From: an uncultured Bacillota bacterium
Lineage (GTDB): Bacteria > Bacillota_I > Bacilli_A > Izemoplasmatales > UBA1188
Length of the DNA: 23,361 nucleotides
Assembly: GCA_937907585.1 (NCBI GenBank)
Contig: CALCVH010000137.1
Coordinates: 1-23,361, forward strand
Reading direction: 5' to 3'
Below are positions 1 to 7,334 of this stretch, piece after piece. Positions within the stretch are counted from its first letter, which is position 1. Each line of letters opens with the position of its first letter. Below the pieces are notes generated by a model that worked only from the letters and a program-made list of their open reading frames with translations, had not been told where the DNA came from and made no database searches. A program made the translations under genes and the position numbers.

Positions 1-168
1 AAAATGTACTTCAGAATTAGTAGAGAAATCATAAGTTGAAAATGATAAGAATATTAAAATTAATGTTGGTAAAATAATTAAAATAGAAATCCATACCATA
101 TATGGAATAACATAAGACTTAGTTGAACTAAGTTTTTTCTTGCGTGTATAGAGATTCACTTCACTCAT
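1..168 (-). CDS. potB: Spermidine/putrescine ABC transporter permease PotB, N-terminal fragment
   Basis: Only the first 56 codons are present; the frame stays open to the window edge. I translated this from the sequence: a short polar, lysine-rich N-terminus (residues 1-20) leads into one hydrophobic segment (about residues 22-45), followed by a polar extracellular stretch. This is how PotB-type (BPD_transp_1) permeases begin. The ATG lies inside the end of potA: the two genes share 8 bases (ATGAGTGA), so translation is probably coupled. The potB assignment rests mainly on position, since potA is normally followed by potB and potC. The fragment is too short for the EAA permease loop to be visible. 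Confidence 0.75.
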   Translation of the reverse strand, partial: MSEVNLYTRKKKLSSTKSYVIPYMVWISILIILPTLILIFLSFSTYDFSTNSEVHF

Positions 169-1546
169 CAGCGATATCCTCCTCTACACTGCAGATAACT
201 TTTTCTTTTTTAATCCATATACCAGTCACTTCTCCTACTCTATGTTCTTTAGTAGTAGATGCGATTATTAATTTATCTTTGACTTTGATATAAACATCAT
301 AATAAATATCTCTTTTCTTGATATCATTAATTACACCTTCAAAGTCAGATTCTTCAATATCATCTAGTAATACATCAGCAGTTTGAACTTTCACAACTAC
401 TTCAGTTCCTTCTTCTATTTCTGATTCAGTTTCAAGTATCATATCATCAGATACTTTAACCATTGAATCGCTCATCATAACACCGCTATATACGTTAACA
501 CCAGGTTTTTTCATGATAGTGATATTATCTGGATCTATTGTTAAACCTACTTCTAAACCTAGAGGATAATCTTTAGTTGTATGAACTGTATATTCTTTAC
601 CTGATTCAACAATAACATTTATTTCATGGAATGTTCCTTGGAAAGTCTTAGAATCAATTACACCAGTAACTTTAGATTCTTCCTTAGGTACAATTAATAC
701 ATCTTCAGGACGAAGTACCACATCAACTTCTTCATTTTTAGAGAATCCTGTATATGTACATTTGAAGTTAGCACCTTCAAATTTTACTAAATAATCTTTT
801 ATCATTACACCATCAACTATATTTGATTCACCAATAAAGTTTGCGACAAATCTAGTTGTTGGTTCATTATAGATTTTTTCAGGAGTACCAATCTGTAAGA
901 TTCTTCCTTCATTCATAACAACTATAGTATCACTCATAGTTAAAGCTTCTTCTTGGTCGTGAGTTACATATACGAAAGTGATTCCAAGTTCCCTCTGCAT
1001 CTCTTTAAGTTCGTATTGTAAATCTTCTCTTAACTTTTTATCTAAAGCCGCTAAAGGTTCATCTAATAATAATAGCTTAGGTTTTAATACTATCGCTCTA
1101 GCCATCGCAACACGCTGTTGTTGACCACCAGATAAAGTATCAATCTTTCTATCTTTAAAATCTTCTAGGTGAACTTGTTTTAAGGCTTCCATTACTCTAT
1201 CATATATTTCAGTTTTTGATAGTTTTCTTAACTTTAATCCAAACGCAACATTATCAAATACATTTAGATGTGGAAATAATGCGTATCTTTGGAATACAGT
1301 ATTGATTGGTCTTTTGTTTGGTTCAACATTGTTGATTAATTGACCATCAAAATATATTTCACCATAAGTAGGTGAATCAAATCCTGCGATCATTCTTAAC
1401 AAGGTGGTCTTACCGCACCCAGATGGTCCAAGTAACGTTACAAAGGTGTTCTCTAAAATATAGAGGTTAAAATCGTGAAGCACTTCTTGGTTACCGAAGC
1501 TTTTACAGATGTTTTTTAAATCTAATAAAACTTTTTCATTTGGCAT
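161..1546 (-). CDS. potA: Spermidine/putrescine import ATP-binding protein PotA, long form
   Basis: This is the ATPase that energises polyamine uptake through PotBC with the binding protein PotD, on the cytoplasmic face of the membrane. All ABC motifs are present: Walker A GPSGCGKTT (residues 40-48), Q-loop Gln86, signature LSGGQQQR (138-145), Walker B LLLLDEP (158-164) and switch His196. The VFQRYALFPHLNV stretch after the Q-loop is typical of the PotA/MalK class. A TOBE-like regulatory region follows from about residue 230. At 461 residues it is about 80 longer than the usual PotA (about 380): residues 355-461 add a second acidic beta-rich block. The start is supported by AAAGGGGG six bases upstream. 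The gene ends in TGA inside the potB start. PotA is the best match among CUT1/MOI ATPases because of its neighbour, although specificity for another solute cannot be excluded. Confidence 0.9.
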   Translation of the reverse strand: MPNEKVLLDLKNICKSFGNQEVLHDFNLYILENTFVTLLGPSGCGKTTLLRMIAGFDSPTYGEIYFDGQLINNVEPNKRPINTVFQRYALFPHLNVFDNVAFGLKLRKLSKTEIYDRVMEALKQVHLEDFKDRKIDTLSGGQQQRVAMARAIVLKPKLLLLDEPLAALDKKLREDLQYELKEMQRELGITFVYVTHDQEEALTMSDTIVVMNEGRILQIGTPEKIYNEPTTRFVANFIGESNIVDGVMIKDYLVKFEGANFKCTYTGFSKNEEVDVVLRPEDVLIVPKEESKVTGVIDSKTFQGTFHEINVIVESGKEYTVHTTKDYPLGLEVGLTIDPDNITIMKKPGVNVYSGVMMSDSMVKVSDDMILETESEIEEGTEVVVKVQTADVLLDDIEESDFEGVINDIKKRDIYYDVYIKVKDKLIIASTTKEHRVGEVTGIWIKKEKVICSVEEDIADE

Positions 1547-1601
1547 AGTAAGCCCCCTTTATATTATATTGAATAAAATATTAAATATTTTAAACGATAT
1601 A

Positions 1602-1630
1602 ATGATATTATAAAATAAACACTTAATCAA
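1602..1630 (-). promoter_or_regulatory. Candidate potA promoter
   Basis: On the minus strand TTGATT (1625-1630) is followed after 17 bases by TATCAT (1602-1607), which gives a leader of about 50 bases before the potA ATG. The match is moderate and the region is so AT-rich that other -10-like boxes occur nearby. Confidence 0.35.
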
Positions 1631-1679
1631 CATTTTTTTATTGTAGAACTAATATCTAGCCAATAATCTTTATAAATTG

Positions 1680-1704
1680 AAAAAACTCGCCCTTTTAAGC
1701 GAGT
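1680..1704 (-). terminator. Terminator of the small membrane protein gene
   Basis: On the minus strand ACTCGC (rc of 1699-1704) pairs with GCGAGT (rc of 1685-1690) around an 8-base loop, followed at once by TTTTTT. It lies 75 bases after the stop of the 1780-2136 gene and separates it from potA. Confidence 0.75.
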
Positions 1705-1779
1705 CAATTAACAATTATATTTTCATTTATCTTTGTGTTATTTCATTTATGATATTTATAGCAAATAGCTTCCAATTAT

Positions 1780-2136
1780 TTATCTACAAATAAAATAAAT
1801 AATAACAATACCTAAAAAAGAAAGCACACTAAGAAATATCGAAACTTTAGCGACAGTCTCATAATCAGTTTTTAGATATTTTAAGGATGACATTATTGTA
1901 ACTATAGATAAAGCTGTGGTGATTTTATCAATAATATACTTTGAAATACTTTCCAAATAGATATCAATAAATTCACTTAGTAATATGTGTAATAAAGCTA
2001 ATATAACACAAAATATAGATAAAAATAGTGGTAAAGGAACCAAGACCATTATTTTATCTTTCTTTGGTTCTTCTTTTTTAATTTCAGGGTTATCATCTTT
2101 TAATTCATCAATATTTTCAATAAATTTATTTTCCAT
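1780..2136 (-). CDS. Small membrane protein of unknown function behind a poly-G promoter
   Basis: I do not recognise this 118-residue protein. Residues 1-28 are strongly charged (Glu/Asp/Lys-rich, probably cytoplasmic). A hydrophobic segment at about 30-52 and another at about 95-117 bracket an amphipathic middle with a weaker hydrophobic stretch (about 68-83), so two to three membrane passes are likely. There is no signal peptide or lipobox. The start is clear: TGGAGGAA lies 10 bases before the ATG. The gene forms its own transcription unit, with a promoter at 2171-2196 and a terminator at 1680-1704. Its notable property is regulatory: nine consecutive G residues occupy the spacer between the promoter boxes, so expression may switch by slipped-strand mispairing. 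Confidence 0.7.
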   Translation of the reverse strand: MENKFIENIDELKDDNPEIKKEEPKKDKIMVLVPLPLFLSIFCVILALLHILLSEFIDIYLESISKYIIDKITTALSIVTIMSSLKYLKTDYETVAKVSIFLSVLSFLGIVIIYFICR

Positions 2137-2170
2137 TAAAAATTATTCCTCCAAAGTTATTTGATGATTA

Positions 2171-2196
2171 ATTATAACCCCCCCCCACAAAATCAA
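2171..2196 (-). promoter_or_regulatory. Promoter with a nine-G spacer tract (possible phase-variable promoter)
   Basis: On the minus strand the order is TTGATT (2191-2196), TTGT, nine G residues (2178-2186), T, then a perfect TATAAT (2171-2176). The spacer is 14 bases, shorter than the optimal 17. The predicted transcription start at about 2164 leaves a normal leader containing the Shine-Dalgarno at 2147-2152. I noticed no other G or C run this long in the window. Confidence 0.6.
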
Positions 2197-2204
2197 GAGT
2201 TATT

Positions 2205-2229
2205 AAAAATGTGATAGTATTACTATCAC
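2205..2229 (-). terminator. Terminator of the lipid kinase gene
   Basis: GTGATAGTA (2211-2219) and TACTATCAC (2221-2229) form a perfect inverted repeat; with the usual 3-5 base loop the usable stem is about 7 bp. On the minus strand it is followed by ATTTTTAAT. It begins 7 bases after the stop codon of the gene at 2237. Confidence 0.7.
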
Positions 2230-2236
2230 ATAATCG

Positions 2237-3121
2237 TTATTCTCTATTTGTTAATACTACTATTTTCTTCCTTGAATTACCACAGAATGTTGGGAATGTC
2301 ATCTTTGTATATTCTCCGTCTACATCCCAATCTTCTTCTTCACAGTCAAGAGCGAAGTTGTTTGCGGTAAAAGAAATTACTTTTTTATGTTTGATTGCGG
2401 ATTCTAAACCGAACGCAAATAGATGTATCACATTAAATATTCCATGCATAAATCCATTTTTTGTGATTACAATATAGTAATTTCCATCACCCTGAGATTT
2501 TTCTGGATTGATTTTAAATGACGCTACTTCTCTAGAATTAGAGATAATCATTAAAGGCGTATAATAAACTACTCCATCAACTACTACTCTATGCGCTTTT
2601 ATAGTAGTGAATATTGATTTGATACCATAATACAAATAAGCTAATGGTCCAAATTTTCTTTTTTTATCAGCCGGTGTTATATGGGATACATTTGTGAATG
2701 CGCCAAAATCAGCGACATATATAAATTTTTTATTCCCAATTTGACCAACATTATATTCTTTTGGTTTTGAGTTAACTAGGTCTACAACGCCCTTATATGG
2801 AACTTTATTTATGTTAAGGTTATAGCTCATATCACAAGTTGAACCACCTGGTAAATACCCAAATATTGGAAGATTAGGAATATCAGGTATTGCGTTTAAA
2901 ACCATATTGAAAGTTCCATCTCCACCAGAAAAAAAGAAATAATCATATTTTCTGCATCCTTCATCAACAACTTCTCTTAAATGTTCAGGGGATTTAGATT
3001 CAACAACATCTAAAAGACCGAACTTTTGAGTTAGTGTGTCTTTAATGATATTTAGATTTTTCTTTATTTTTCCTTTTCCACTAGATGGATTATAAAGGAA
3101 TATGCATCTGTTAACTTTCAT
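2237..3121 (-). CDS. Diacylglycerol kinase / YegS-type lipid kinase
   Basis: The 294-residue protein belongs to the DAGK_cat family, which phosphorylates diacylglycerol or related lipids with ATP at the inner membrane face, usually to recycle diacylglycerol into phospholipid synthesis. Visible signatures are the N-terminal NPSSGKG (residues 11-17), the nucleotide-binding SGGDGTFN (65-72) and the downstream YLPGGSTCD (89-97), which replaces the more common GTxND form. The length is normal for DgkB/YegS proteins. The exact lipid substrate cannot be read from the sequence. There is no Shine-Dalgarno; instead TATAAT (3129-3134) ends 7 bases before the ATG, which suggests a leaderless transcript. 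The upstream permease stop is only 50 bases away with no terminator between, so read-through from the ABC cluster is also possible. Confidence 0.88.
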   Translation of the reverse strand: MKVNRCIFLYNPSSGKGKIKKNLNIIKDTLTQKFGLLDVVESKSPEHLREVVDEGCRKYDYFFFSGGDGTFNMVLNAIPDIPNLPIFGYLPGGSTCDMSYNLNINKVPYKGVVDLVNSKPKEYNVGQIGNKKFIYVADFGAFTNVSHITPADKKRKFGPLAYLYYGIKSIFTTIKAHRVVVDGVVYYTPLMIISNSREVASFKINPEKSQGDGNYYIVITKNGFMHGIFNVIHLFAFGLESAIKHKKVISFTANNFALDCEEEDWDVDGEYTKMTFPTFCGNSRKKIVVLTNRE

Positions 3122-3171
3122 TAAGAAAATTATATCATAGAGTTAAAAATTATAAATAATTTTTTCCAATT

Positions 3172-3912
3172 TTACACACCATCTGTTTTAATTAAGACTA
3201 AAATGTTAATAAATGTAAGAATTGTTATGTATAAGACTATATGAATTGAACCATAAGAGAATACGCTATAAGTTCCACTAGGAAATGGGACAATAAGCAG
3301 TAAAACCCTTATAAAACTATTAAGATCCTGATTATATTCGCTTAAGGCGAAACTAATCCAGAAAAATAGTAGTGAAAATATACTAGATAGATATGTTTTA
3401 AACAACAACATTAATAATGATGACAATAGAAAATAGAATATACCTAATAAGAAAATATTTATAAAAGGCACTAGATAGATTCCTTCTATTTTTCCATATG
3501 GTAATAAGATATTAAATATTATATAAACTGTCAAAAATAGAACTAATTCTAAAAACATTACTAATATAAATGAAAAGTATTTAGTTATATAGAAATCTAT
3601 CTTGGTTCTTTTGTTTCTTATAAAGTACTGAGAGTATTCTTTATATTCTTTATTGAAGTATGAAATATTTAAAAATAATATTAAAGAAATATATATGATT
3701 TTAAAGAACAGGAAAAAGTTTGTATTAAAAGATTGATAGTATGAATCCCTATATGCATCTAGCTCAATTTTACTTTTTGAAATATTGGATAGATAGAATG
3801 TATATCCTATAAAAAATATATTGAAAATAGTAAAGACAATTAAGTTTTTCTTTGATATGAGATAATACAGATGGGTTTTAATGTAGTTTAGATAATAATT
3901 TAATATGTCCAT
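3172..3912 (-). CDS. ABC-2-like transporter permease subunit
   Basis: This 246-residue protein is very hydrophobic, with about six to seven predicted membrane segments (roughly residues 24-42, 66-86, 108-135, 143-172, 173-190, 200-216 and 222-241) and short polar loops. There is no conserved catalytic motif. The strongest evidence for its role is position: its start overlaps the end of the ABC ATPase gene by 35 bases, the usual coupling between ATPase and permease of an ABC-2-type exporter. The Shine-Dalgarno is poor, consistent with translational coupling. It is the last gene of a four-gene cluster that starts with a secreted protein, so export or protection connected with that protein is a reasonable inference, but the substrate is unknown. 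Confidence 0.7.
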   Translation of the reverse strand: MDILNYYLNYIKTHLYYLISKKNLIVFTIFNIFFIGYTFYLSNISKSKIELDAYRDSYYQSFNTNFFLFFKIIYISLILFLNISYFNKEYKEYSQYFIRNKRTKIDFYITKYFSFILVMFLELVLFLTVYIIFNILLPYGKIEGIYLVPFINIFLLGIFYFLLSSLLMLLFKTYLSSIFSLLFFWISFALSEYNQDLNSFIRVLLLIVPFPSGTYSVFSYGSIHIVLYITILTFINILVLIKTDGV

Positions 3913-4483
3913 TTTCGATACCGATATATATGAACTTATCCTTATTAAATAGTTCTACTTCATGGGAGATTATGATATACATTCTACTATCCTCTCGGAT
4001 CAAATTAACTAGTTTGATTCTTGATTCTTGATCTAATCCAGACAGAGGCTCATCCATAATAACTGTTGTAGAAGGACTAATTAAACTTTGGATAATATTG
4101 GCTTTTTGCCTCTGTCCTTTAGACAAAGATCCTAGATAACATTTTTTGTATTTTTTAATATCAAATAGTTCCAAATAGCTATCTATTTTTTGATCTATAT
4201 CTTCTATATAATCTGTCAAAGATGAAAATGTTTTAATGAATGTTTCTAGAGTCATAAATGATAACATTAGTGAACATTCTGGACAATAGCTAATTCTGTC
4301 AGTGGTTTCTATATTACCAGTATATTGAATCTGATTTAATATAGCTTTAATTAATGTAGATTTACCTGCGCCATTTTCAGCTTTTATTATATATTTATTA
4401 GAATCTTTAAATACAAAATTAATACCTTTTAATACTTCTAATTTCCCATAAGATTTTTTAAGATTATCTATAACTATAGACAT
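3878..4483 (-). CDS. ABC transporter ATP-binding protein with a degenerate Walker A start
   Basis: A compact 201-residue ABC ATPase. Motifs: AENGAGKST (residues 35-43, with Ala where Walker A normally has its first Gly), CPEC at 67-70 in the place where ABC-2 ATPases often have a PE-type Q-loop, signature LSKGQ (120-124), Walker B VIMDEPLSGLD (141-151) and switch His174. The Lys and Ser/Thr that hold the nucleotide are intact, so it is probably active. It is about 100 residues shorter than drug-type ABC-2 ATPases and lacks their C-terminal domain, resembling small bacteriocin- or lantibiotic-immunity ATPases. It overlaps its upstream neighbour by 20 bases and its permease partner by 35 bases. 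Confidence 0.85.
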   Translation of the reverse strand: MSIVIDNLKKSYGKLEVLKGINFVFKDSNKYIIKAENGAGKSTLIKAILNQIQYTGNIETTDRISYCPECSLMLSFMTLETFIKTFSSLTDYIEDIDQKIDSYLELFDIKKYKKCYLGSLSKGQRQKANIIQSLISPSTTVIMDEPLSGLDQESRIKLVNLIREDSRMYIIISHEVELFNKDKFIYIGIENGHIKLLSKLH

Positions 4484-5408
4484 ATTTTTCTATTCCATTA
4501 TACGCAAGTGAATTAGCGATAGACATGAACTGGAAATCATCTACTACATACTTTAACAATTCATCATCAATCTTATAGTCAATATATAGTGGTAATCTAT
4601 CTACGATATAGATATTCTTCACAAATTTAATTGGAATAAACATTTCATAACTCTTTTTAGATTCTATATTTACTTTCATATCACCTGATGGGATAGATAT
4701 AGATGTATATGAATATGAATTGTTTCTTTCTTTTAAGTTAGAAAAATTATCTAATGATTTATTCTCATAATTCATATAATCAAGTTCATAGAATTTATTA
4801 TTGATTTTAATATTATTCACACTTACATTTTTGGTTGTATTATTGAATAATGTAATATTTAATCCAACAATAGTTTCTTTGTTATCTACAATGTTAGTTA
4901 CTGCGGACAACTTAGTCACAATTATATCTTGATTAGTATCTTCATTATAGTTAAAATACAAGCTCATATTTCCTATTCCAATTGATACTTTTTCATTGTT
5001 GTTATAGAGGATATTGAGTTTCGCATCAGGCATGAATATAGGTTCTATAAAATCATCATATGAATTAAATGAAATATAATAGATATATTCATAATATCTT
5101 TTGTTGTTGTATTCTAGTTCACAACCTGTTTCAATACTGTTTAAATATGAAATAAATTTTGAATCTTCATTAGATAGATATACTTGAGATACTTCTTCTT
5201 TTTTAGATAGAAATGTATCTTTCTTATCAAGATATAATGGAATACCAATTGTTTCATCTTTTTTATTGAATACTAGATTATATTCTTTTCTTACAGATAA
5301 TAGTTCTACATCATCATATTTAGTTGTGAGAGTGTAGATCATAATGAATCCAAATAATAGTACTAAAACTATTGAACTGATAATGATTATTTCTTTAGTT
5401 TTCTTCAT
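4464..5408 (-). CDS. Membrane-anchored extracytoplasmic protein of the ABC cluster
   Basis: I do not recognise the family. I place the start at the internal Met encoded at 5406-5408, giving 314 residues. It has AAGGGTG upstream at proper spacing and a normal N-terminus: MKKTKE, then one hydrophobic segment at about 8-27 that acts as an uncleaved anchor or signal peptide. There is no lipobox. The rest is hydrophilic, Asn/Tyr/Ser-rich and predicted mostly beta. Around residues 170-290 strands and Asn-rich turns alternate in a way that resembles an immunoglobulin-like fold (compare DUF4352-type domains; this is only a resemblance). The gene starts one base after the stop of the secreted protein gene and overlaps the ATPase gene by 20 bases, so all are one transcription unit. 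It may be the extracellular partner of the exporter. Confidence 0.65.
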   Translation of the reverse strand: MKKTKEIIIISSIVLVLLFGFIMIYTLTTKYDDVELLSVRKEYNLVFNKKDETIGIPLYLDKKDTFLSKKEEVSQVYLSNEDSKFISYLNSIETGCELEYNNKRYYEYIYYISFNSYDDFIEPIFMPDAKLNILYNNNEKVSIGIGNMSLYFNYNEDTNQDIIVTKLSAVTNIVDNKETIVGLNITLFNNTTKNVSVNNIKINNKFYELDYMNYENKSLDNFSNLKERNNSYSYTSISIPSGDMKVNIESKKSYEMFIPIKFVKNIYIVDRLPLYIDYKIDDELLKYVVDDFQFMSIANSLAYNGIEKYVYSYR

Positions 5409-5409
5409 G

Positions 5410-6087
5410 TTATACACCCTTAATTGGTTCAATATCGATAGAATAGTATTCTGTAGTGATGATTACATATTCAAATCCACCATCTTTCACTACAATCCAG
5501 AAAAAGTATTTTCTAGCGAGTCCTGAATATAAAAATCCTTTTCCAATTACTTTGATAAATAGTTCAGATTCAGGCGCAATCACAATTTTTACATTATCTG
5601 ATTGTGTGGTTTTAGTCTTATTTGTTTGTTTATATTCAAACTTTAATTCTGATTCTAGTCCAAATTTGAATTTAGAAGGATTTGTTTTAGATTTTTCTTC
5701 ACTAGTATTTTCTACATCTACTTCTAGTGATCCTGTAACATTTCTTTGTATAGTTTCTTCATAAGTTTCACTATACATGAATGTATGTGTAATCTCTTCA
5801 GTTCCTAAGTTTTTAACGTGATACAAAGTCTCTGCGACATAATCGAATGGTTCTTTTTCATATGCGTAGACTTTGTTCCAGCCAAACATCTTTCTTTTCT
5901 GTTTATTTAAAACATTATAGTAAGCGTTCTTTCTTTCATATGACCATGAATCAAGAAGCGCAACATCATTTTCGAATTTGATATTTTCGAAAGTGGTGTA
6001 GTTCTCAGCGTTTGTTTTTTTAGATAAAATAAACGATGAGATTGTTAATGCGATTACAAAAAAAGTGGTTATAAGTATTTTTTTCAT
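5410..6087 (-). CDS. Secreted beta-rich protein, possibly pore-former-like
   Basis: The start is set at 6087, where GGAGGT (rc of 6092-6097) lies just upstream, giving 225 residues; two upstream in-frame ATGs lack such a site. A signal peptide is clear: KK charge, hydrophobic core (about 4-21) and a likely cut after Ala27 (TNA-EN). The mature part contains a Ser/Thr/Lys/Glu-rich block (about 100-165) of alternating polar and apolar residues, including FKFGLESELKFEYK, TNKTKTTQSD and then VKIVIAPESELFIKVIGKG. This alternating stretch followed by a Pro-containing strand resembles the insertion region of aerolysin/ETX-MTX2 proteins, but I cannot confirm homology. It is the first gene of the four-gene ABC cluster. 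No promoter or terminator is evident between mnmA and this gene (54 bases), so it may be read through from mnmA. Confidence 0.65.
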   Translation of the reverse strand: MKKILITTFFVIALTISSFILSKKTNAENYTTFENIKFENDVALLDSWSYERKNAYYNVLNKQKRKMFGWNKVYAYEKEPFDYVAETLYHVKNLGTEEITHTFMYSETYEETIQRNVTGSLEVDVENTSEEKSKTNPSKFKFGLESELKFEYKQTNKTKTTQSDNVKIVIAPESELFIKVIGKGFLYSGLARKYFFWIVVKDGGFEYVIITTEYYSIDIEPIKGV

Positions 6088-6141
6088 ATGGACCTCCATA
6101 TAATACATACTCACAAACCACTGTTTTGTAGAAAAAATTTT

Positions 6142-7272
6142 TTAATATTTTCTTTTTTCGCCTTTATAGAACACTTCTTTAATGATTCCACCGCCATAAC
6201 ATTCATCATCAAATCCGTAAAAAGCGAGTATCTGTCCAGGTGTTACACTCTTGACGTGATCATAGGTAATTCTCGCTTCATTATTATCTAAGAATTCTAC
6301 ATGAATTAATTCATCTTGTGCTCTATATCTAAATTTTCCTTTGATATCATTTGATGGTAAAGGATTGATTAAATTGATGTTTTCGATTATACATTCATCG
6401 CTAAATAATAATTCATTATCTTTTCCTTGACCAACTATAAGCTCATTTTTAGTTAAGTCTTTACCTACTACGAACCAAGGGAGCTTTTCTTCATCATTCA
6501 TACCACCTAAGCCAATTCCTTTTCTTTGACCTATAGTATAATTCATTAATCCATAGTGTCTTCCAAGATGTTTTCCGTTAGTTGAAACTATATCTCCTTC
6601 TTTTGCAGGTAAATAATTAGATAAGAATTTAGAAAAGTTTCTTTCACCTATAAAACAGATTCCAGTTGAATCTTTTTTAGTTGCGGTAATAAGATTATTA
6701 GCTTTCGCAATCTCTCTAACTTCAGCTTTAGTTAGATTTCCAACAGGGAAAAGCGCATTTTTTAGTTGATCAGTAGATGTAAGACATAAAAAATATGTTT
6801 GATCCTTATTAGGATCTACTCCCTTATATAAGTGAGGAACTCCATCTATTTCTTTATTTATTGCGAAGTGTCCCATCGCAATATAATCTGCGCCAAGTTT
6901 AATCGCTTCTTTTTTAAAATAATCAAATTTGATATATTTGTTGCACATGACGTCAGGATTAGGAGTTCTTCCCTTTTTATATTCATCTAAAAAATATTTA
7001 AAGACATTATCCCAATATTCTTTAACGAAATCTACTCTATGTAATTTAATTCCAAGCTCTTTTGCGACTTCAACCGCATCCATATAATCTTTTTCTTGTG
7101 GACAAACATCAAAAACATCATTAGGGTTACCACTGATGTCGTTATTTAGTAGAGAATCCCAGTTTCTCATAAAAAGACCTTCTACTTCATATCCTTGTTC
7201 TAATAAAAGCTTACATGATACAGAAGAATCTACTCCTCCTGATAAGCCAACAATTACTTTTTTCTTTTTCAT
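6142..7272 (-). CDS. mnmA: tRNA-specific 2-thiouridylase MnmA
   Basis: MnmA makes the 2-thio group on the wobble uridine (U34) of Lys, Glu and Gln tRNAs, using ATP to adenylate the base and a protein persulfide as sulfur source. The ATP pyrophosphatase PP-loop SGGVDSSV is at residues 11-18; the two catalytic cysteines are Cys110 (in DVMCNKYIKF) and Cys206 (in STGICFIGERNF). Also diagnostic are GHFA (134-137), DPNKDQTYFL (153-162) and YTIGQRKGIGLGG. The length of 376 residues is normal. No Shine-Dalgarno precedes the ATG; a TATAAT at 7283-7288 ends 10 bases upstream, so the mRNA may be nearly leaderless. A terminator-like hairpin over the end of the preceding gene supports independent transcription. 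Confidence 0.96.
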   Translation of the reverse strand: MKKKKVIVGLSGGVDSSVSCKLLLEQGYEVEGLFMRNWDSLLNNDISGNPNDVFDVCPQEKDYMDAVEVAKELGIKLHRVDFVKEYWDNVFKYFLDEYKKGRTPNPDVMCNKYIKFDYFKKEAIKLGADYIAMGHFAINKEIDGVPHLYKGVDPNKDQTYFLCLTSTDQLKNALFPVGNLTKAEVREIAKANNLITATKKDSTGICFIGERNFSKFLSNYLPAKEGDIVSTNGKHLGRHYGLMNYTIGQRKGIGLGGMNDEEKLPWFVVGKDLTKNELIVGQGKDNELLFSDECIIENINLINPLPSNDIKGKFRYRAQDELIHVEFLDNNEARITYDHVKSVTPGQILAFYGFDDECYGGGIIKEVFYKGEKRKY

Positions 7273-7305
7273 AACACATAAATTATAATAAAAAACCTAT
7301 TAAAT

Positions 7306-7334
7306 TAAAAGAGAAAACTTAGTCAGCTTTCTCT
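7306..7334 (-). terminator. Terminator overlapping the end of the XRE regulator gene
   Basis: On the minus strand AGAGAAAGCT (rc of 7325-7334) pairs with AGTTTTCTCT (rc of 7310-7319), ten pairs including one G-U, around a 5-base loop, followed by TTTTAATTTA. The regulator's TAA stop lies inside the hairpin. The U-tail is interrupted, so strength is uncertain. Confidence 0.5.

Noticed and set aside
161..1546. Possible Mycoplasma-type code with TGA as Trp
   Set aside because: potA ends in TGA exactly where potB begins, and Trp residues checked by eye are TGG.
6088..6114. Upstream in-frame ATGs for the secreted protein
   Set aside because: They would put non-hydrophobic residues before the signal peptide, and GGAGGT fits the ATG at 6087.
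6115..6141. Hairpin between mnmA and the secreted-protein gene as a terminator
   Set aside because: Only a 5-bp stem without a following T-run; read-through is more likely.
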